In this document: positions 9,501 to 17,431 of the stretch, piece after piece
Numbering within the stretch: position 1 is the first letter of the stretch
Layout: the number at the start of each line of letters is the position of its first letter
Origin: Alphaproteobacteria bacterium
GTDB lineage: Bacteria > Pseudomonadota > Alphaproteobacteria > Ferrovibrionales > Ferrovibrionaceae
Assembly: GCA_026126165.1 (NCBI GenBank)
Contig: JAHCJR010000003.1
Location: forward strand, 26,653 to 90,652
Length of the DNA stretch: 64,000 nucleotides
Direction of reading: 5' to 3'
Notes under the pieces: generated by a model
Told to the model about the DNA's origin: nothing
The model's input: only the letters and a program-made list of their open reading frames with translations
Databases searched by the model: none
Program-made: the position numbers and the translations under genes

Positions 9501-9722
9501 CGCATTGGAAAGACGCACATCGGCGAGGCGGAACGATATGTCGGGGAAGATCGACACGTCGATATTGCCGTCGATCGCCAGATCCCGCCCGGTGGCGGAC
9601 TTCACCGCCTCGGCGATGTCGGCCTTGTAATTGTTCCAGTTGATGAAGCGGGGAACCGCGACGACGGCGACCGCGAGCAGCACGATCAAGCCGACCACGC
9701 CAATGAGTATCTTCTTGATCAT
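6534..9722 (-). CDS. AsmA-family envelope protein with internally duplicated module
   Basis: 1062 residues from ATG 9722, chosen because GGGGAG lies just upstream and the protein then begins directly with an N-terminal membrane helix (about residues 4-24) and the AsmA signature PRFINWNNYKADI. The frame stays open upstream, but the extra 56 residues look non-coding. Two copies of a roughly 190-residue module are visible, about 238-430 and 570-760 (LAYDGAVRL versus LGYDGALQL; SWLGRPLP versus AWVGNPLP; DRYLPP versus NAYLPP; DDPIDLSAL versus EDPIELSAL). The C-terminus carries the conserved AsmA region, then a Pro/Ala-rich tail. The family are inner-membrane-anchored periplasmic proteins linked to envelope lipid transport; the specific cargo is unknown. 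Confidence 0.88.
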   Translation of the reverse strand: MIKKILIGVVGLIVLLAVAVVAVPRFINWNNYKADIAEAVKSATGRDLAIDGNIDVSIFPDISFRLADVRLSNAPGAANQQMFSLGHVQGRLALFPLIGRKVEVRELIIAKPELHLEIDRQGRPNWVFAGAADPAKPAAAPAPASDGGGGLPISDLVLENVRLTDGLITFTDARTGQKITAKTLNIKAVLENFSKPFQLDLQTVLNEKPLTLKTALSTPGALLGAQRTTIQTSLDAPDIKLAYDGAVRLAKVPTVDGKFDLDVPSAGRLASWLGRPLPAGQQDPGRFVMRAEFEGRDARTLLKTFTLEGTGLQAQATGELDFSGQTRRVALNLTAGVLDLDRYLPPADRSAPPVVQPARRDPQPARTPMQLLPDDPIDLSALKQFDLDVKVAIGGIKAVGYEVGRIALDATGKNGVIAARLAELRLYGGNVTGNLDLNAASDALSLASKLNVDKVNVGALARAAQGADAAVTGIANLSLDAQASGRSPRALVRGMKAALTASLAGMDARSPAGTLSKFDLAVDLPGGAGNTSVKGSLQFNREDVAFSLVTDPLEKALSAEKWPLKLAVDSRRVKLGYDGALQLQPAPGADGQLQLDIPSVGQLLAWVGNPLPKEQPDPGPLSVKATFAGGGTKATLREATIDGKAIRVKATGGIDLTAMPRRFDADVEITEADLNAYLPPAKDTKPTPQAAPAQPAQKTPGRWSEDPIELSALRENEGTAKLRIGKLRYGEVDVQDALVTVAIDKGVLKAVVEQMKLAGGTLQLQALLDGSKQAAAADYNIKLSGVQARPVLKTFAGTDRLSGTLEFETDGKTAGANQKQLVEALNGKGRFMFRDGAIHGINIANTLRRARTLGFSQSSEEKTDFAELSGSYTIKDGVLENRDLQMLAPLVRLSGGGVVPMPPRTVDYKVEAKLVASLQGQGASDPLAGLPIPVSVQGSWDEPTYGVDWKSVFAEAAKDPQRLANMPKEFRDLGQNLGISLPGAGAIGGAGGALPSIPQLPGTGSGAPATGGAGGLLPRVLQPAPAAPAAPSGSTEEKKPETQTEQKPPTGGIRLPSIRSPF

Positions 9723-9966
9723 GTCGCAATCTCCCCGGAATGGGCGCCGCGCGAAGAAACAGGCGTATCCTCGCGAGGGCGCCGGATGTGACGCTGCGCT
9801 GCGGGTTCTGCGAATGCCCGATTGTCCCGCCGGCGGGCGAGAAGGGCCGGACGCAGGATCGTTCCGCGAACGGAACCCCTGCCAGGCCATATTGATCGAT
9901 CAACCCCTTGAAAAAATTATCGCCGCGGCTGCTTCCGCGCGCAAGCGCTACGTGGTGCCGGGGGCC

Positions 9967-10617
9967 TCAGTCGGCAGCTTGCGCCGCACCCTTGCGGCGC
10001 CGGTAGTGGCGCTGGGCCTTTGCACGGTTGCCGCAACTGCTCATGGAACACCAGCGGCGGTTACCGCTCTTGCTGTCATCGACGAACAGCCACAGGCACT
10101 CGCGATTGGCGCAGCGCTGCACGCGCGCCGGCAGCGGCTTCACCAGCAGGTCGGCGGCAGACCACAGGATGGGGGCGAGCAGGTCGGGCAGGATGGACGG
10201 GGCAAGCACCAGCTTCCAGCCAAAACCGCCCGCGCTCGACCTGGCCAGGCCGCGGCGCGCCGGCAAGGTCGCGAGAGCCTGGTTGAGACCGTCAAGGTCC
10301 GCATCCTCCGGCGCCATGCCCTGGGCCACCCTGTCGAAAATGCCGTGGATCGTCTCGCGCAGGGCGATCGCCGCCGCCAGATCCGCCTCTGCCGACCCGC
10401 GCTCCGCTTCCCAGCGCGCCATGAGTGCCTGGGTCGGCGGTTCGGAGGGATGGAGCGCAGAGCGCAGCCAGTCGAGCAGGTCGGGTGCGCTTTTCAGGGT
10501 CTCGACCGGTTCGGGTCTGCCGCGCCATTGCCGCGTATTGGCGAAATCGAGGCAAAGACCCTCCGGTGCCACCACGACGAGGGTGGCCGGCTGCCCATTG
10601 CGGTCTTTCGCATCCAT
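9967..10617 (-). CDS. CGNR zinc-finger protein with ABATE domain, putative regulator
   Basis: 216 residues. The N-terminal ABATE (RsfA-like) domain carries the usual LCLDFANT at 21-28. The C-terminal zinc finger has Cys169, Cys174, Cys190 and Cys195, the last starting the CGNR motif at 195-198. Such proteins are treated as DNA-binding regulators induced by small molecules, but few have been tested. It is transcribed divergently from the glyoxalase-fold gene at 10714. The shared 96-base gap holds two matching operator-like repeats, so I infer that it controls itself and that neighbour. Confidence 0.85.
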   Translation of the reverse strand: MDAKDRNGQPATLVVVAPEGLCLDFANTRQWRGRPEPVETLKSAPDLLDWLRSALHPSEPPTQALMARWEAERGSAEADLAAAIALRETIHGIFDRVAQGMAPEDADLDGLNQALATLPARRGLARSSAGGFGWKLVLAPSILPDLLAPILWSAADLLVKPLPARVQRCANRECLWLFVDDSKSGNRRWCSMSSCGNRAKAQRHYRRRKGAAQAAD

Positions 10618-10629
10618 CGCCGGACCCTA

Positions 10630-10648
10630 CTAACCTGCTAGCTGGTTG
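10630..10648. promoter_or_regulatory. Operator-like repeat 1 between CGNR and VOC genes
   Basis: The site reads CTAACCTGCTAGCTGGTTG, an imperfect palindrome with AACC and GGTT half-sites around GCTAGC. It overlaps the -35 box of the VOC promoter. It matches the second site at 10672 in both half-sites (CTAACCT-N6-TGGTT); the two centres are 42 bases apart, four helical turns. Confidence 0.6.
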
Positions 10649-10673
10649 ACAAGTTCGCGCGGTGGAGTATTCT
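10646..10673 (+). promoter_or_regulatory. Sigma-70-type promoter for the VOC gene
   Basis: TTGACA at 10646-10651 and TATTCT at 10668-10673 are separated by 16 bases. Operator-like repeat 1 overlaps the -35 box and repeat 2 starts inside the -10 box, the arrangement expected of a repressed promoter. Transcription would start near 10680, about 34 bases before the VOC start codon. Confidence 0.6.
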
Positions 10674-10690
10674 AACCTTATAAGTGGTTA
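10672..10690. promoter_or_regulatory. Operator-like repeat 2 between CGNR and VOC genes
   Basis: CTAACCTTATAAGTGGTTA shares the CTAACCT-N6-TGGTT pattern with the site at 10630. It covers the end of the -10 box and the expected transcription start of the VOC gene. Confidence 0.6.
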
Positions 10691-10713
10691 TAAAACGAAG
10701 GGGAGTGTGGGAC

Positions 10714-11094
10714 ATGTTCAATCACGTTTCGATCGGAGTGCGCGATCTGGCGGCCTCGCGGAAATTCTATGATGCGGCTCTGGCGCCGCTCGGCCTTTCC
10801 TGTCTCAGTTCGGGTGAAAGCCATCTCGGCTATGGCGCGAAGGGCGCGATCGGCCTGTGGCTTGGGCCCACCGGCCATCCGGTGCCCGCCGACGAGCGGT
10901 CCGGGCTGCATTTCTGTTTCGACGCGCCGAACCGGGCTTCGGTACGCGCATTTTACGAGTCCGCGCTCAAAGCCGGGGGGCGGGACAATGGCAAGCCCGG
11001 CCTTCGCAAGGAGTACGGGGACAATTACTACGCTGCCTTTGTCGTCGATCCGGATGGCTATCGGATCGAAGCCTATTGCGGCAGCGCGGAGTGA
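10714..11094 (+). CDS. VOC (glyoxalase/bleomycin-resistance fold) protein
   Basis: 126 residues from ATG 10714, preceded by AAGGGGAGTG. The protein starts with the characteristic MFNHVSIGVRDLAASRKFYD strand-loop-helix and ends with the second half of the fold (YYAAFVVDPDGYRIEAYC). Candidate metal ligands are His4, the histidine of GLHFCF and the glutamate of RIEAYC. The family includes glyoxalases, dioxygenases and small-molecule binding proteins; the substrate cannot be assigned. It is likely controlled by the divergent CGNR protein through the paired operators upstream. It converges with osmC, with only three bases between the stop codons. Confidence 0.85.
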   Translation: MFNHVSIGVRDLAASRKFYDAALAPLGLSCLSSGESHLGYGAKGAIGLWLGPTGHPVPADERSGLHFCFDAPNRASVRAFYESALKAGGRDNGKPGLRKEYGDNYYAAFVVDPDGYRIEAYCGSAE

Positions 11095-11097
11095 GGA

Positions 11098-11514
11098 TCA
11101 GTCCTCGATCAGTTCGAAATCGTGCGTCACGGTCGCGGTCTTGGCCATCATGGCGGAGGCCGAGCAGTACTTCTCGGCAGAAAGTTCGATGGCACGCTTG
11201 ACCTTCGCCGGGTCGAGATTGCGGCCGCTGACACGGAAATGCATGTGGATGCGGGTGAAGACCCTGGGATCGCTGTCCGCGCGGTCCGCATCCAGCAGCA
11301 CCTCGCAGCCGGTCACCGTCTGCCGGCCCTTCTCCAGGATCAGGACCACGTCATAGGCGGAACAGCCGCCGGTGCCGATCAGGACCAGTTCCATCGGGCT
11401 CGGTCCCGGTTCGGGCCGGTCCTCCGCACCCGGGCGGCCCAGCACGATGGAATGGCCGCTGGCATTCTGTCCGACAAAGGTCCGTTCTTCCAGCCAGGCC
11501 ACGCGCGCCTTCAT
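11098..11514 (-). CDS. OsmC-family peroxiredoxin-like protein
   Basis: 138 residues with the OsmC/YhfA layout: GPSPMELVLIGTGGCSAYDVV near 39-59 containing the first conserved cysteine, and HDFELIED at the end. In place of a second redox cysteine in the usual helix there is SAEKYCSASA near 110-119, which supplies one. OsmC/Ohr proteins reduce organic hydroperoxides in the cytoplasm. The neighbours give no further hint. The ribosome site GGGAG sits seven bases before ATG 11514. Confidence 0.85.
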   Translation of the reverse strand: MKARVAWLEERTFVGQNASGHSIVLGRPGAEDRPEPGPSPMELVLIGTGGCSAYDVVLILEKGRQTVTGCEVLLDADRADSDPRVFTRIHMHFRVSGRNLDPAKVKRAIELSAEKYCSASAMMAKTATVTHDFELIED

Positions 11515-11659
11515 GTCATCGCTCCCGCTTGCGCCAGTTGTCAGGCGGAAGGATATGCCATGCCACGCCGCGTCGGGAAAGCGGCTCGAGCCGGCATCGA
11601 CGCTGTACCGCGATTCCGACTAGTATCCGCGCCATGTCTCGCCCGGGAGGCCGCCCGTC

Positions 11660-13192
11660 ATGGAAACCCTGACCATCGTTCCAGGCCAACTGGGCCTCGC
11701 GGACTTGCGAAGAATTTGGGCTGGCGGGATCGGGCTCGAGCTGGCGGAGGATGCGCGCGGCGCAGTGGACCGCGCGCGCGGAGTGATCGAGCGCGCGGCG
11801 GCGCGCGGCGCCGTCGTCTATGGCGTCACCACCGGCTTCGGCAAACTGGCGCAGACCCGCATTCCCGCCGATCGCCTGGCCCGGTTGCAGCTCAACCTGC
11901 TGCGCTCGCACGCCGTCGGCGTCGGCGCGCCGCTGGGGGACGATATCATCCGCCTTGCGCTCGCGCTTAAGGCGAACTCGCTGGCGCGCGGGCATTCCGG
12001 CGTGCGTTTCGCCCTCATCGAGGCGCTGCTGGCGCTGCACAATGCCGGCATCGTTCCGGTGGTTCCCGCCAAGGGCTCGGTCGGTGCCTCCGGTGATCTC
12101 GCGCCACTCGCCCACATGGCGCTGCCGCTGATCGGCGAGGGCCTGGTGCGTCAGGCGGGGACGGTGCGGCCGGCGCGCGCCGCGCTGGAGGCTGCCGGCA
12201 TCGCGCCCGTTGCCCTCGAGCCGAAGGAGGCGATATCGCTGATCAACGGCACGCAGATTTCCACTGCAATTGCGCTGGCGGCGCTGTACCGGGGTGAACG
12301 CCTCTTCGCCTCGGCCCTCGTCGCGGGCGCCCTCTCCGTCGATGCCGCGCGCGGCTCGGACACGCCCTTCGATGCGCGCATCCAGGCGGCACGGGGACAG
12401 AAGGGACAGATGCGCGTCGCCGGCCTGCTGCGCAATCTTCTGCGCGGCAGCGGCATTCGCCACAGCCATCTGGAATGCGGACGTGTGCAGGATCCCTATT
12501 CGCTGCGCTGCCAGCCGCAGGTGATGGGCGCCTGCCTCGACCAGTTCGAGACTGCGGCTGCGACGCTGCTCCGCGAGGCGAATGCGGTATCCGACAACCC
12601 CCTTGTCTTTCCGGAGGAAGAGGAAGTGCTCTCCGGCGGCAACTTCCATGCCGAGCCGGTGGCGATGGCCGCGGACGGCATGGCGCTGGCGCTGGCCGAG
12701 ATCGCGAACATGAGCGAGCGCCGCATTGCGCTGCTGGTCGACGCCGCGAGCAGCGGACTGCCCGCGTTCCTGGTGGCCGAGCCCGGGCTGAATTCCGGCT
12801 TCATGATGCCCCAGGTCACTGCGGCCGCGCTGGCCAGCGAGAACAAGATCCTCGCCCATCCGGCGAGCGTCGACACGATCCCGACCTCCGCCAACCAGGA
12901 AGATCATGTCAGCATGGCGACGCATGGCGCGCGCCGGCTGCTGGAGATGATCGAGAATTCCGCCGGCGTGGTGGCGATCGAGCTGCTTGCGGCGGCCCAA
13001 GGGGTGGAACTGCTCCGTCCGCTGCGGTCGTCGGCGCCGCTGGAAAGGGCGCTGGCGCTGGTTCGCGAGGGATCGGCGTTTCTCGACCAGGACCGCGCCC
13101 TTTCGCCGGAGATCGAGCGCACCCGTTCGCTCGTCCTCTCCGCGACCATGCTCGAGATGGCCGGCGGCGCGGTTTTCGGTGTTGTTGGTTGA
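11660..13192 (+). CDS. hutH: Histidine ammonia-lyase
   Basis: 510 residues, the normal family length. The self-cyclising Ala-Ser-Gly triplet that forms the MIO cofactor lies at 143-145 in GSVGASGDLAPLAHM. Tyr54 in YGVTTGFGK and the NQEDHVSM motif near 413 are present. The selectivity pair is Ser83-His84 (LLRSHAVGVG), as in histidine rather than tyrosine or phenylalanine lyases. It deaminates L-histidine to urocanate. No urocanase, imidazolonepropionase or HutC gene lies nearby. Instead a cysteine hydrolase and an amidohydrolase follow on the same strand, so use on another histidine-like substrate remains possible. Confidence 0.88.
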   Translation: METLTIVPGQLGLADLRRIWAGGIGLELAEDARGAVDRARGVIERAAARGAVVYGVTTGFGKLAQTRIPADRLARLQLNLLRSHAVGVGAPLGDDIIRLALALKANSLARGHSGVRFALIEALLALHNAGIVPVVPAKGSVGASGDLAPLAHMALPLIGEGLVRQAGTVRPARAALEAAGIAPVALEPKEAISLINGTQISTAIALAALYRGERLFASALVAGALSVDAARGSDTPFDARIQAARGQKGQMRVAGLLRNLLRGSGIRHSHLECGRVQDPYSLRCQPQVMGACLDQFETAAATLLREANAVSDNPLVFPEEEEVLSGGNFHAEPVAMAADGMALALAEIANMSERRIALLVDAASSGLPAFLVAEPGLNSGFMMPQVTAAALASENKILAHPASVDTIPTSANQEDHVSMATHGARRLLEMIENSAGVVAIELLAAAQGVELLRPLRSSAPLERALALVREGSAFLDQDRALSPEIERTRSLVLSATMLEMAGGAVFGVVG

Positions 13193-13276
13193 CGGTTACG
13201 GGTAAGCAACAAATAATCGGTCGTGTCAGCGCCCGGGCCGGTTTCGGCGAAGAGGCGCATCGGGGAGGAAGCAGGA

Positions 13277-13951
13277 ATGCGGGGCGGACCCGGGCGGCCA
13301 ACGGCGGCCGACCGTGCGCGCGAGCCGGCACTGGTCATCGTCGACATGCAGAACGACTTCGTGCGCGTCGGTGCGCCGCTCGAGGTGCCGAAGGCGCGCG
13401 AGACGATCGAGGCCCATCGCCGGCTAATCGCGGCGTTTCGCGCCGCCGGCCGCCCCGTCATCTACACCAGGTTCATATCGCGGCCTTACGAAACGCTTCT
13501 CTGGAACTGGTCGCCCCAATGCCGGCCGCCGGTAAGGAATTGCTGGAAGGGACATCGTCGCAGCTACGGCGATTGCGAAGGCGAGCGGGAATGCACCGAC
13601 GTGATCGACGAGCTCCGGCCGGCCGACGGCGAGCTGATCCTGGAAAAATACGGCTATGGCGCGTTCCACGATACCGGGCTTGCCGGAAGGTTGCGCGCGC
13701 TTGGCATCGCCTCGCTCTTCGTTACCGGCACGGTGACGCAGATATGCGTCGAGGAAACGGGGCGGGAGGCTTTTCATCACGGCTTTCCGACCACCTTGGT
13801 CGCCGATGCGGTGTCCTCCTTCGACGATGAGCTGCATCGGGCCACGCTCCGCAATTTCGCCATGAAGTTCGGCTGGGTGGAGAATGCCGACGACGTCATT
13901 GCCAGACTGAACGGACTGCGGAACACGGCAGGGGTGGCTGCCGGCGGGTGA
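13277..13951 (+). CDS. Isochorismatase-family cysteine hydrolase
   Basis: 224 residues from ATG 13277, preceded by GGGGAGGAAGC; an upstream GTG at 13223 has no such site. The catalytic triad of the family is visible: Asp23 in VIVDMQNDF, Lys124 in LEKYGYGAF and Cys157 in TGTVTQICVEET. Members cleave amides, ureas or carbamates such as N-carbamoyl compounds and nicotinamide. It sits 84 bases after hutH and 33 bases before an amidohydrolase, so it probably takes part in degrading a nitrogen compound imported by the following ABC system. Confidence 0.85.
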   Translation: MRGGPGRPTAADRAREPALVIVDMQNDFVRVGAPLEVPKARETIEAHRRLIAAFRAAGRPVIYTRFISRPYETLLWNWSPQCRPPVRNCWKGHRRSYGDCEGERECTDVIDELRPADGELILEKYGYGAFHDTGLAGRLRALGIASLFVTGTVTQICVEETGREAFHHGFPTTLVADAVSSFDDELHRATLRNFAMKFGWVENADDVIARLNGLRNTAGVAAGG

Positions 13952-13984
13952 AAATCGCGCGGTCCTGCAATCGGGGAGGGCTAC

Positions 13985-15265
13985 GTGAGCGGAATTCTGT
14001 TCAAGAACGTGCGCGTGATCGACGCGGTGGCGCGGACGCCCTTCCAGGGCGAAGTTCTCGTCGAGGGCAATCGCATCAGGGCCGTGGCCAGGAAGCCGGG
14101 CGGAATCAAGCCCGCGGTGGGAACCGGCATCGTCGATGGCGGCGGCGCAACCCTCATGCCCGGCCTCGTCGAGGCGCATGCACATCCGAGCTTCGCCAAT
14201 ACTTCGACGCTCGAGGCACTCGGCGACATCCCGCCGGAGGAACATGTGCTCCTGACGATGAAGCATGTTCGACTGCTGCTCGATCACGGCTTCACCAGCA
14301 TCAACTCCGCCGCGTCCGCCAAGCCGAGGCTCGATATCGTCATCCGCAACGCGATCAATGCAGGTGACATCCCGGGCCCTCGCATGCTCGCCGCTTCGCC
14401 GGAAATGACGGTCACAAGCGGCCTTGGCGACGTAAGCCTCATGCACATGCAGCGCGACACCTTCGCCATGGTCGCCGACGGCCCCGACGAATTCCGCCGC
14501 CTGGCGCGGCTCTTCGTGCGAGAGGGGGTGGATACGCTCAAGATCAACCCGTCGGGCGATGAGTTCGTTCCCTATGCCCGGGCGCGTCATACGGTGATGA
14601 ACGAGGCGGAGGTCGCGGCGGTGTGCGAGGTGGCGCGCTCGCGCGACAAGCGCGTCGCCGCCCATGCCCGCAGCGCAGAGTCGGTCAAGCTCGCGCTGCG
14701 GCATGGCGTGGAGATCATTTTTCACGCGACGCTGGCGGACGAGGAGGCCCTCGACATGCTCGAGGCGGCGAAGGAGCGTGTCTTCGTCGCGCCGACCGTG
14801 GGCATCACCTATGCGACCTACCGGGAGGCGGCGGATCACGGCATCGTCCTGCCCGACGACGTGGTGCGCGCGCTCGAGGTCGAGTTGCAGTGCGCCTGCG
14901 ACAACATGAAGGCGCTCAAGCGCCGGGGCGTGCGGGTACTGCCCGGCGGCGATTATGGCTTTGCCTGGAATCCGATCGGCCGCAATGCGCGGGATCTCGA
15001 GTATTTCGTAAACCTTTTCGGTTTCAGCCCCATGGAAGCGATCGTGGCGGCGACGCGGCTCGGCGGGGAGCTGATGATGCATCCTGGCGAACTCGGCCAG
15101 ATCAAGGTCGGCTGCCTTGCCGATCTCCTGCTGGTCGACGGCGATCCGTTGCAGGACATCCGCATCCTCCAGGACCGGGAGCGGCTGCTTGCCATCATGA
15201 AAGATGGACGCTTCCACAAGAACCTGCCGGCCGACCGCATCGCACGCCCGCTGGCTGCGGACTAG
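13985..15265 (+). CDS. Metal-dependent amidohydrolase
   Basis: 426 residues from GTG 13985 with GGGGAGGG upstream. The amidohydrolase barrel ligands can be traced: HxH at His65/His67 (VEAHAHPSF), a likely bridging lysine at 186 (DTLKINPSG), His227, His247 and the catalytic Asp323 (LPGGDYGFAW). The small beta-sandwich is formed by both ends. Similarity is to the imidazolonepropionase/prolidase-like group that hydrolyses cyclic or peptide amides. It is upstream of the substrate-binding protein of a branched-chain-type importer. The overall layout matches the second amidohydrolase at 34792, but the sequences are far apart. Confidence 0.85.
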   Translation: MSGILFKNVRVIDAVARTPFQGEVLVEGNRIRAVARKPGGIKPAVGTGIVDGGGATLMPGLVEAHAHPSFANTSTLEALGDIPPEEHVLLTMKHVRLLLDHGFTSINSAASAKPRLDIVIRNAINAGDIPGPRMLAASPEMTVTSGLGDVSLMHMQRDTFAMVADGPDEFRRLARLFVREGVDTLKINPSGDEFVPYARARHTVMNEAEVAAVCEVARSRDKRVAAHARSAESVKLALRHGVEIIFHATLADEEALDMLEAAKERVFVAPTVGITYATYREAADHGIVLPDDVVRALEVELQCACDNMKALKRRGVRVLPGGDYGFAWNPIGRNARDLEYFVNLFGFSPMEAIVAATRLGGELMMHPGELGQIKVGCLADLLLVDGDPLQDIRILQDRERLLAIMKDGRFHKNLPADRIARPLAAD

Positions 15266-15331
15266 CGGGCGGCTGATCGCCCGGGGTCGCAGCGAGCCCA
15301 GCTTGACTCATCCGACAGGATTGGCTCATGC

Positions 15332-15345
15332 TTCTATCATAAGAA
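15332..15345. promoter_or_regulatory. Inverted repeat upstream of the ABC importer operon
   Basis: TTCT and AGAA flank ATCATA. The repeat lies in the 156-base gap before the substrate-binding protein and 4 bases from a longer repeat. It is a possible half of an IclR operator region, since the operon carries an IclR gene. Confidence 0.3.
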
Positions 15346-15348
15346 ATA

Positions 15349-15370
15349 GCTTTTCACAATGCGGAAAAGC
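15349..15370. promoter_or_regulatory. Perfect 7-bp inverted repeat, candidate IclR operator
   Basis: GCTTTTC and GAAAAGC are separated by 8 bases, 52 bases before the start codon of the substrate-binding protein. The arms are AT-rich in an otherwise GC-rich region. The position and the regulator gene inside the operon suggest control by the IclR protein encoded at 16656. Confidence 0.45.
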
Positions 15371-15421
15371 CGCCGGGCGTCTCCGGCGTCCGCGGCGCCG
15401 CGAAAGCTGGGGAGGAACAGA

Positions 15422-16615
15422 ATGAAACGCCGCATATTCCTTGTCGCCGCGTCATCCTTCGCCATGGCCGTTTCCTTTGGCGCGATGGCGGCCGATCCGA
15501 TCAAGGTCGGCTTCCCGATGATCCTTTCCGGTCCGGGCGCGCTTTTCGGCGAACCGGCCCTGAAGGGTGCGCAGATGTATGTGGAGGAAGTGAATGCCAA
15601 AGGTGGCGTGCTCGGCCGCAAGATCCAGCTCATTTCGCGCGACACGAAAGGCAATGCCGACGAGGCGGTGCGCGTCGTGCGCGAACTGATCCTGCGCGAG
15701 GACGTCAATTTCATCGTCGGCACCCTGACCTCGGCCGAGGGTCCCGCAGTCTCGCCGATCGCCAAGGAGAACAAGATCGTCTTCGTGGCGCCGATCACCA
15801 AGACCGATCAGCTCACGGCGCCGGCAAACCTGCATCCCTACGTCTTCCGTTCCGCATCGACCACGACCATCGAGGGCCGGACCGCGGCCGAAATCGTTGC
15901 CAAGTGGCCTGTGACGCGGGTCGCCACCATCAGCCCCGACTATGCCTACGGGCAGGACGTCACCAAGGCGTTCGTCGAGCACCTGAAAAAGATCAAGCCG
16001 GGCGTGGAGATCGTCGACCAGCAATGGCCGAAGCTTGGCGAGGCAGACTATACGCCCTTCATCAACGCCCAGCTCGCGAAGCGGCCGGAGGCGGTATTCT
16101 CGTCCCTCTGGGGCGGGCATTTCGTGACCTTCGCCAAGCAGGCCAAGCCGCTCAACTACTTCCAGGCCATCAACAACAATTTCATCGGCGCGGGCGAAGC
16201 GGCCTCGATCGAATCGACGAAGTCCATGGGCGCCGACTATCCGGTCGGCATCTGGGGCAACAGCTATGACGTGTTCGACTGGCCCGACGGGCCGCAGTCG
16301 CACAAGGACTACATCGCGCGGCTGAAGAAGTTCACCAACGAGGAGCATCCCTCCTCCTGGCCGATCACCGGCTACATCGCCATGCAATTCCTGACCGCGG
16401 CCATCGCCAAGGCGGGCAGCATAGATTCCGACAAGGTCTCGGCGGCGATGAAGGATATCTCGGTCGACACGCCGCTCGGCAAGATGACCATGCGCGCCAA
16501 GGATCATCAGGCCAATCACGGCCAGTTCTGGGGCAAGACGAAGCGCGATCCGAAGTATCCCTTCGCGGTCATCGAGAACGTGACCCGGATCGATCCCGCG
16601 CCGTTCATGGATTGA
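15422..16615 (+). CDS. Branched-chain-type ABC transporter substrate-binding protein
   Basis: 397 residues from ATG 15422 (GGGGAGGAACAG upstream). A clear signal peptide ends near Ala23 (SFGAMA/ADPIK). The mature part has the type I periplasmic binding fold of the LivJ/amide-binding group: IKVGFPMILSGPGALFGEPA at its start, then VNAKGGVLGRKIQL. It delivers a ligand to the LivHMGF subunits encoded downstream. Homologues bind amino acids, amides, urea or aromatic acids, and no residue seen here settles which. The IclR gene stands between it and the permeases. Confidence 0.9.
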   Translation: MKRRIFLVAASSFAMAVSFGAMAADPIKVGFPMILSGPGALFGEPALKGAQMYVEEVNAKGGVLGRKIQLISRDTKGNADEAVRVVRELILREDVNFIVGTLTSAEGPAVSPIAKENKIVFVAPITKTDQLTAPANLHPYVFRSASTTTIEGRTAAEIVAKWPVTRVATISPDYAYGQDVTKAFVEHLKKIKPGVEIVDQQWPKLGEADYTPFINAQLAKRPEAVFSSLWGGHFVTFAKQAKPLNYFQAINNNFIGAGEAASIESTKSMGADYPVGIWGNSYDVFDWPDGPQSHKDYIARLKKFTNEEHPSSWPITGYIAMQFLTAAIAKAGSIDSDKVSAAMKDISVDTPLGKMTMRAKDHQANHGQFWGKTKRDPKYPFAVIENVTRIDPAPFMD

Positions 16616-16655
16616 GCGGGCGGTGTCCGCCGTGATCCTTCGCGCGTAGCATATC

Positions 16656-17420
16656 GTGTCCGGTACGGTGAAGAGCGTGGCCAAGGTGCTCGATATTCTC
16701 GAGCATCTTGGTCATGCCGGCCGCCCGGTCGGAATTTCCGACCTGGCGCGCGCCACGTCACTGCATGTCAGCACCGCCCACCGCCTGCTTCGCACGCTCT
16801 CGAGCCGTGGCTATGTCGAGCAGCGCGCGGAGAGCCGGCGATACGCGCTCGGGCCCAGGGTGTTCGAGCTGGGCAATGCCTATGTGAGCGGCCGCGACTT
16901 CGTGACCCTTGCCCGGCCGCGTATCGAGGCGCTGCGCGACAGGATCGGAGAGACGGTGCATCTGGGTGTCCTCTCGGACGGCGACGTGGTCGAGGTATGC
17001 AGCGCCTTGAGCCAGAAACCCATCGGCGTCTCGGTGCGCACGGGTTGGCGCGATCCGGCCCATTGCTCGGCGGTCGGCAAGGTCATCCTCGCCCATCTTC
17101 CCGACGAGGAGCGCAAGGCGATCCTGGCGCGCCGTTCACTGGAACGAAGGACGGCGCGCACCATCACCACGCGCCGCGAACTCGAGGCGGAGCTTTCCAG
17201 GGTGCGGGCGCAGGGCTATGCCGTCGACGACGAGGAACTCTCGGATGATCTCTGCTGCGTCGCGGTGCCGCTGCTGGACGGGGCGGGCCGGGCGATCGCG
17301 GGCATGTCGGCGGCCATGCCGAAGGCCCGTTTCCATTCCGAACGTATCGCGGAACTGGTGCGCCTGCTCGGCGAGGCCGCGCGCGGCCTGGCGCGCCAGG
17401 CTGAATTCGCCAAGGACTAG
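16656..17420 (+). CDS. IclR-family transcriptional regulator
   Basis: 254 residues from GTG 16656. The winged helix lies at about 5-65 (SVAKVLDILEHLGHAGRPVG, then LHVSTAHRLLRTLSSRGYVEQ). The IclR effector domain spans about 80-250 with the usual GWRDPAHCSAVGKVILAHLP. It is placed inside the importer operon, 40 bases after the substrate-binding gene and 11 bases before LivH, which strongly suggests that it regulates this cluster in response to the imported compound or a breakdown product. Confidence 0.9.
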   Translation: MSGTVKSVAKVLDILEHLGHAGRPVGISDLARATSLHVSTAHRLLRTLSSRGYVEQRAESRRYALGPRVFELGNAYVSGRDFVTLARPRIEALRDRIGETVHLGVLSDGDVVEVCSALSQKPIGVSVRTGWRDPAHCSAVGKVILAHLPDEERKAILARRSLERRTARTITTRRELEAELSRVRAQGYAVDDEELSDDLCCVAVPLLDGAGRAIAGMSAAMPKARFHSERIAELVRLLGEAARGLARQAEFAKD

Positions 17421-17431
17421 GAAGAGCGCCG

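Noticed and set aside
11516..13000. Minus-strand frame of 494 codons across hutH
   Set aside because: Antisense shadow of hutH with no recognisable domain.
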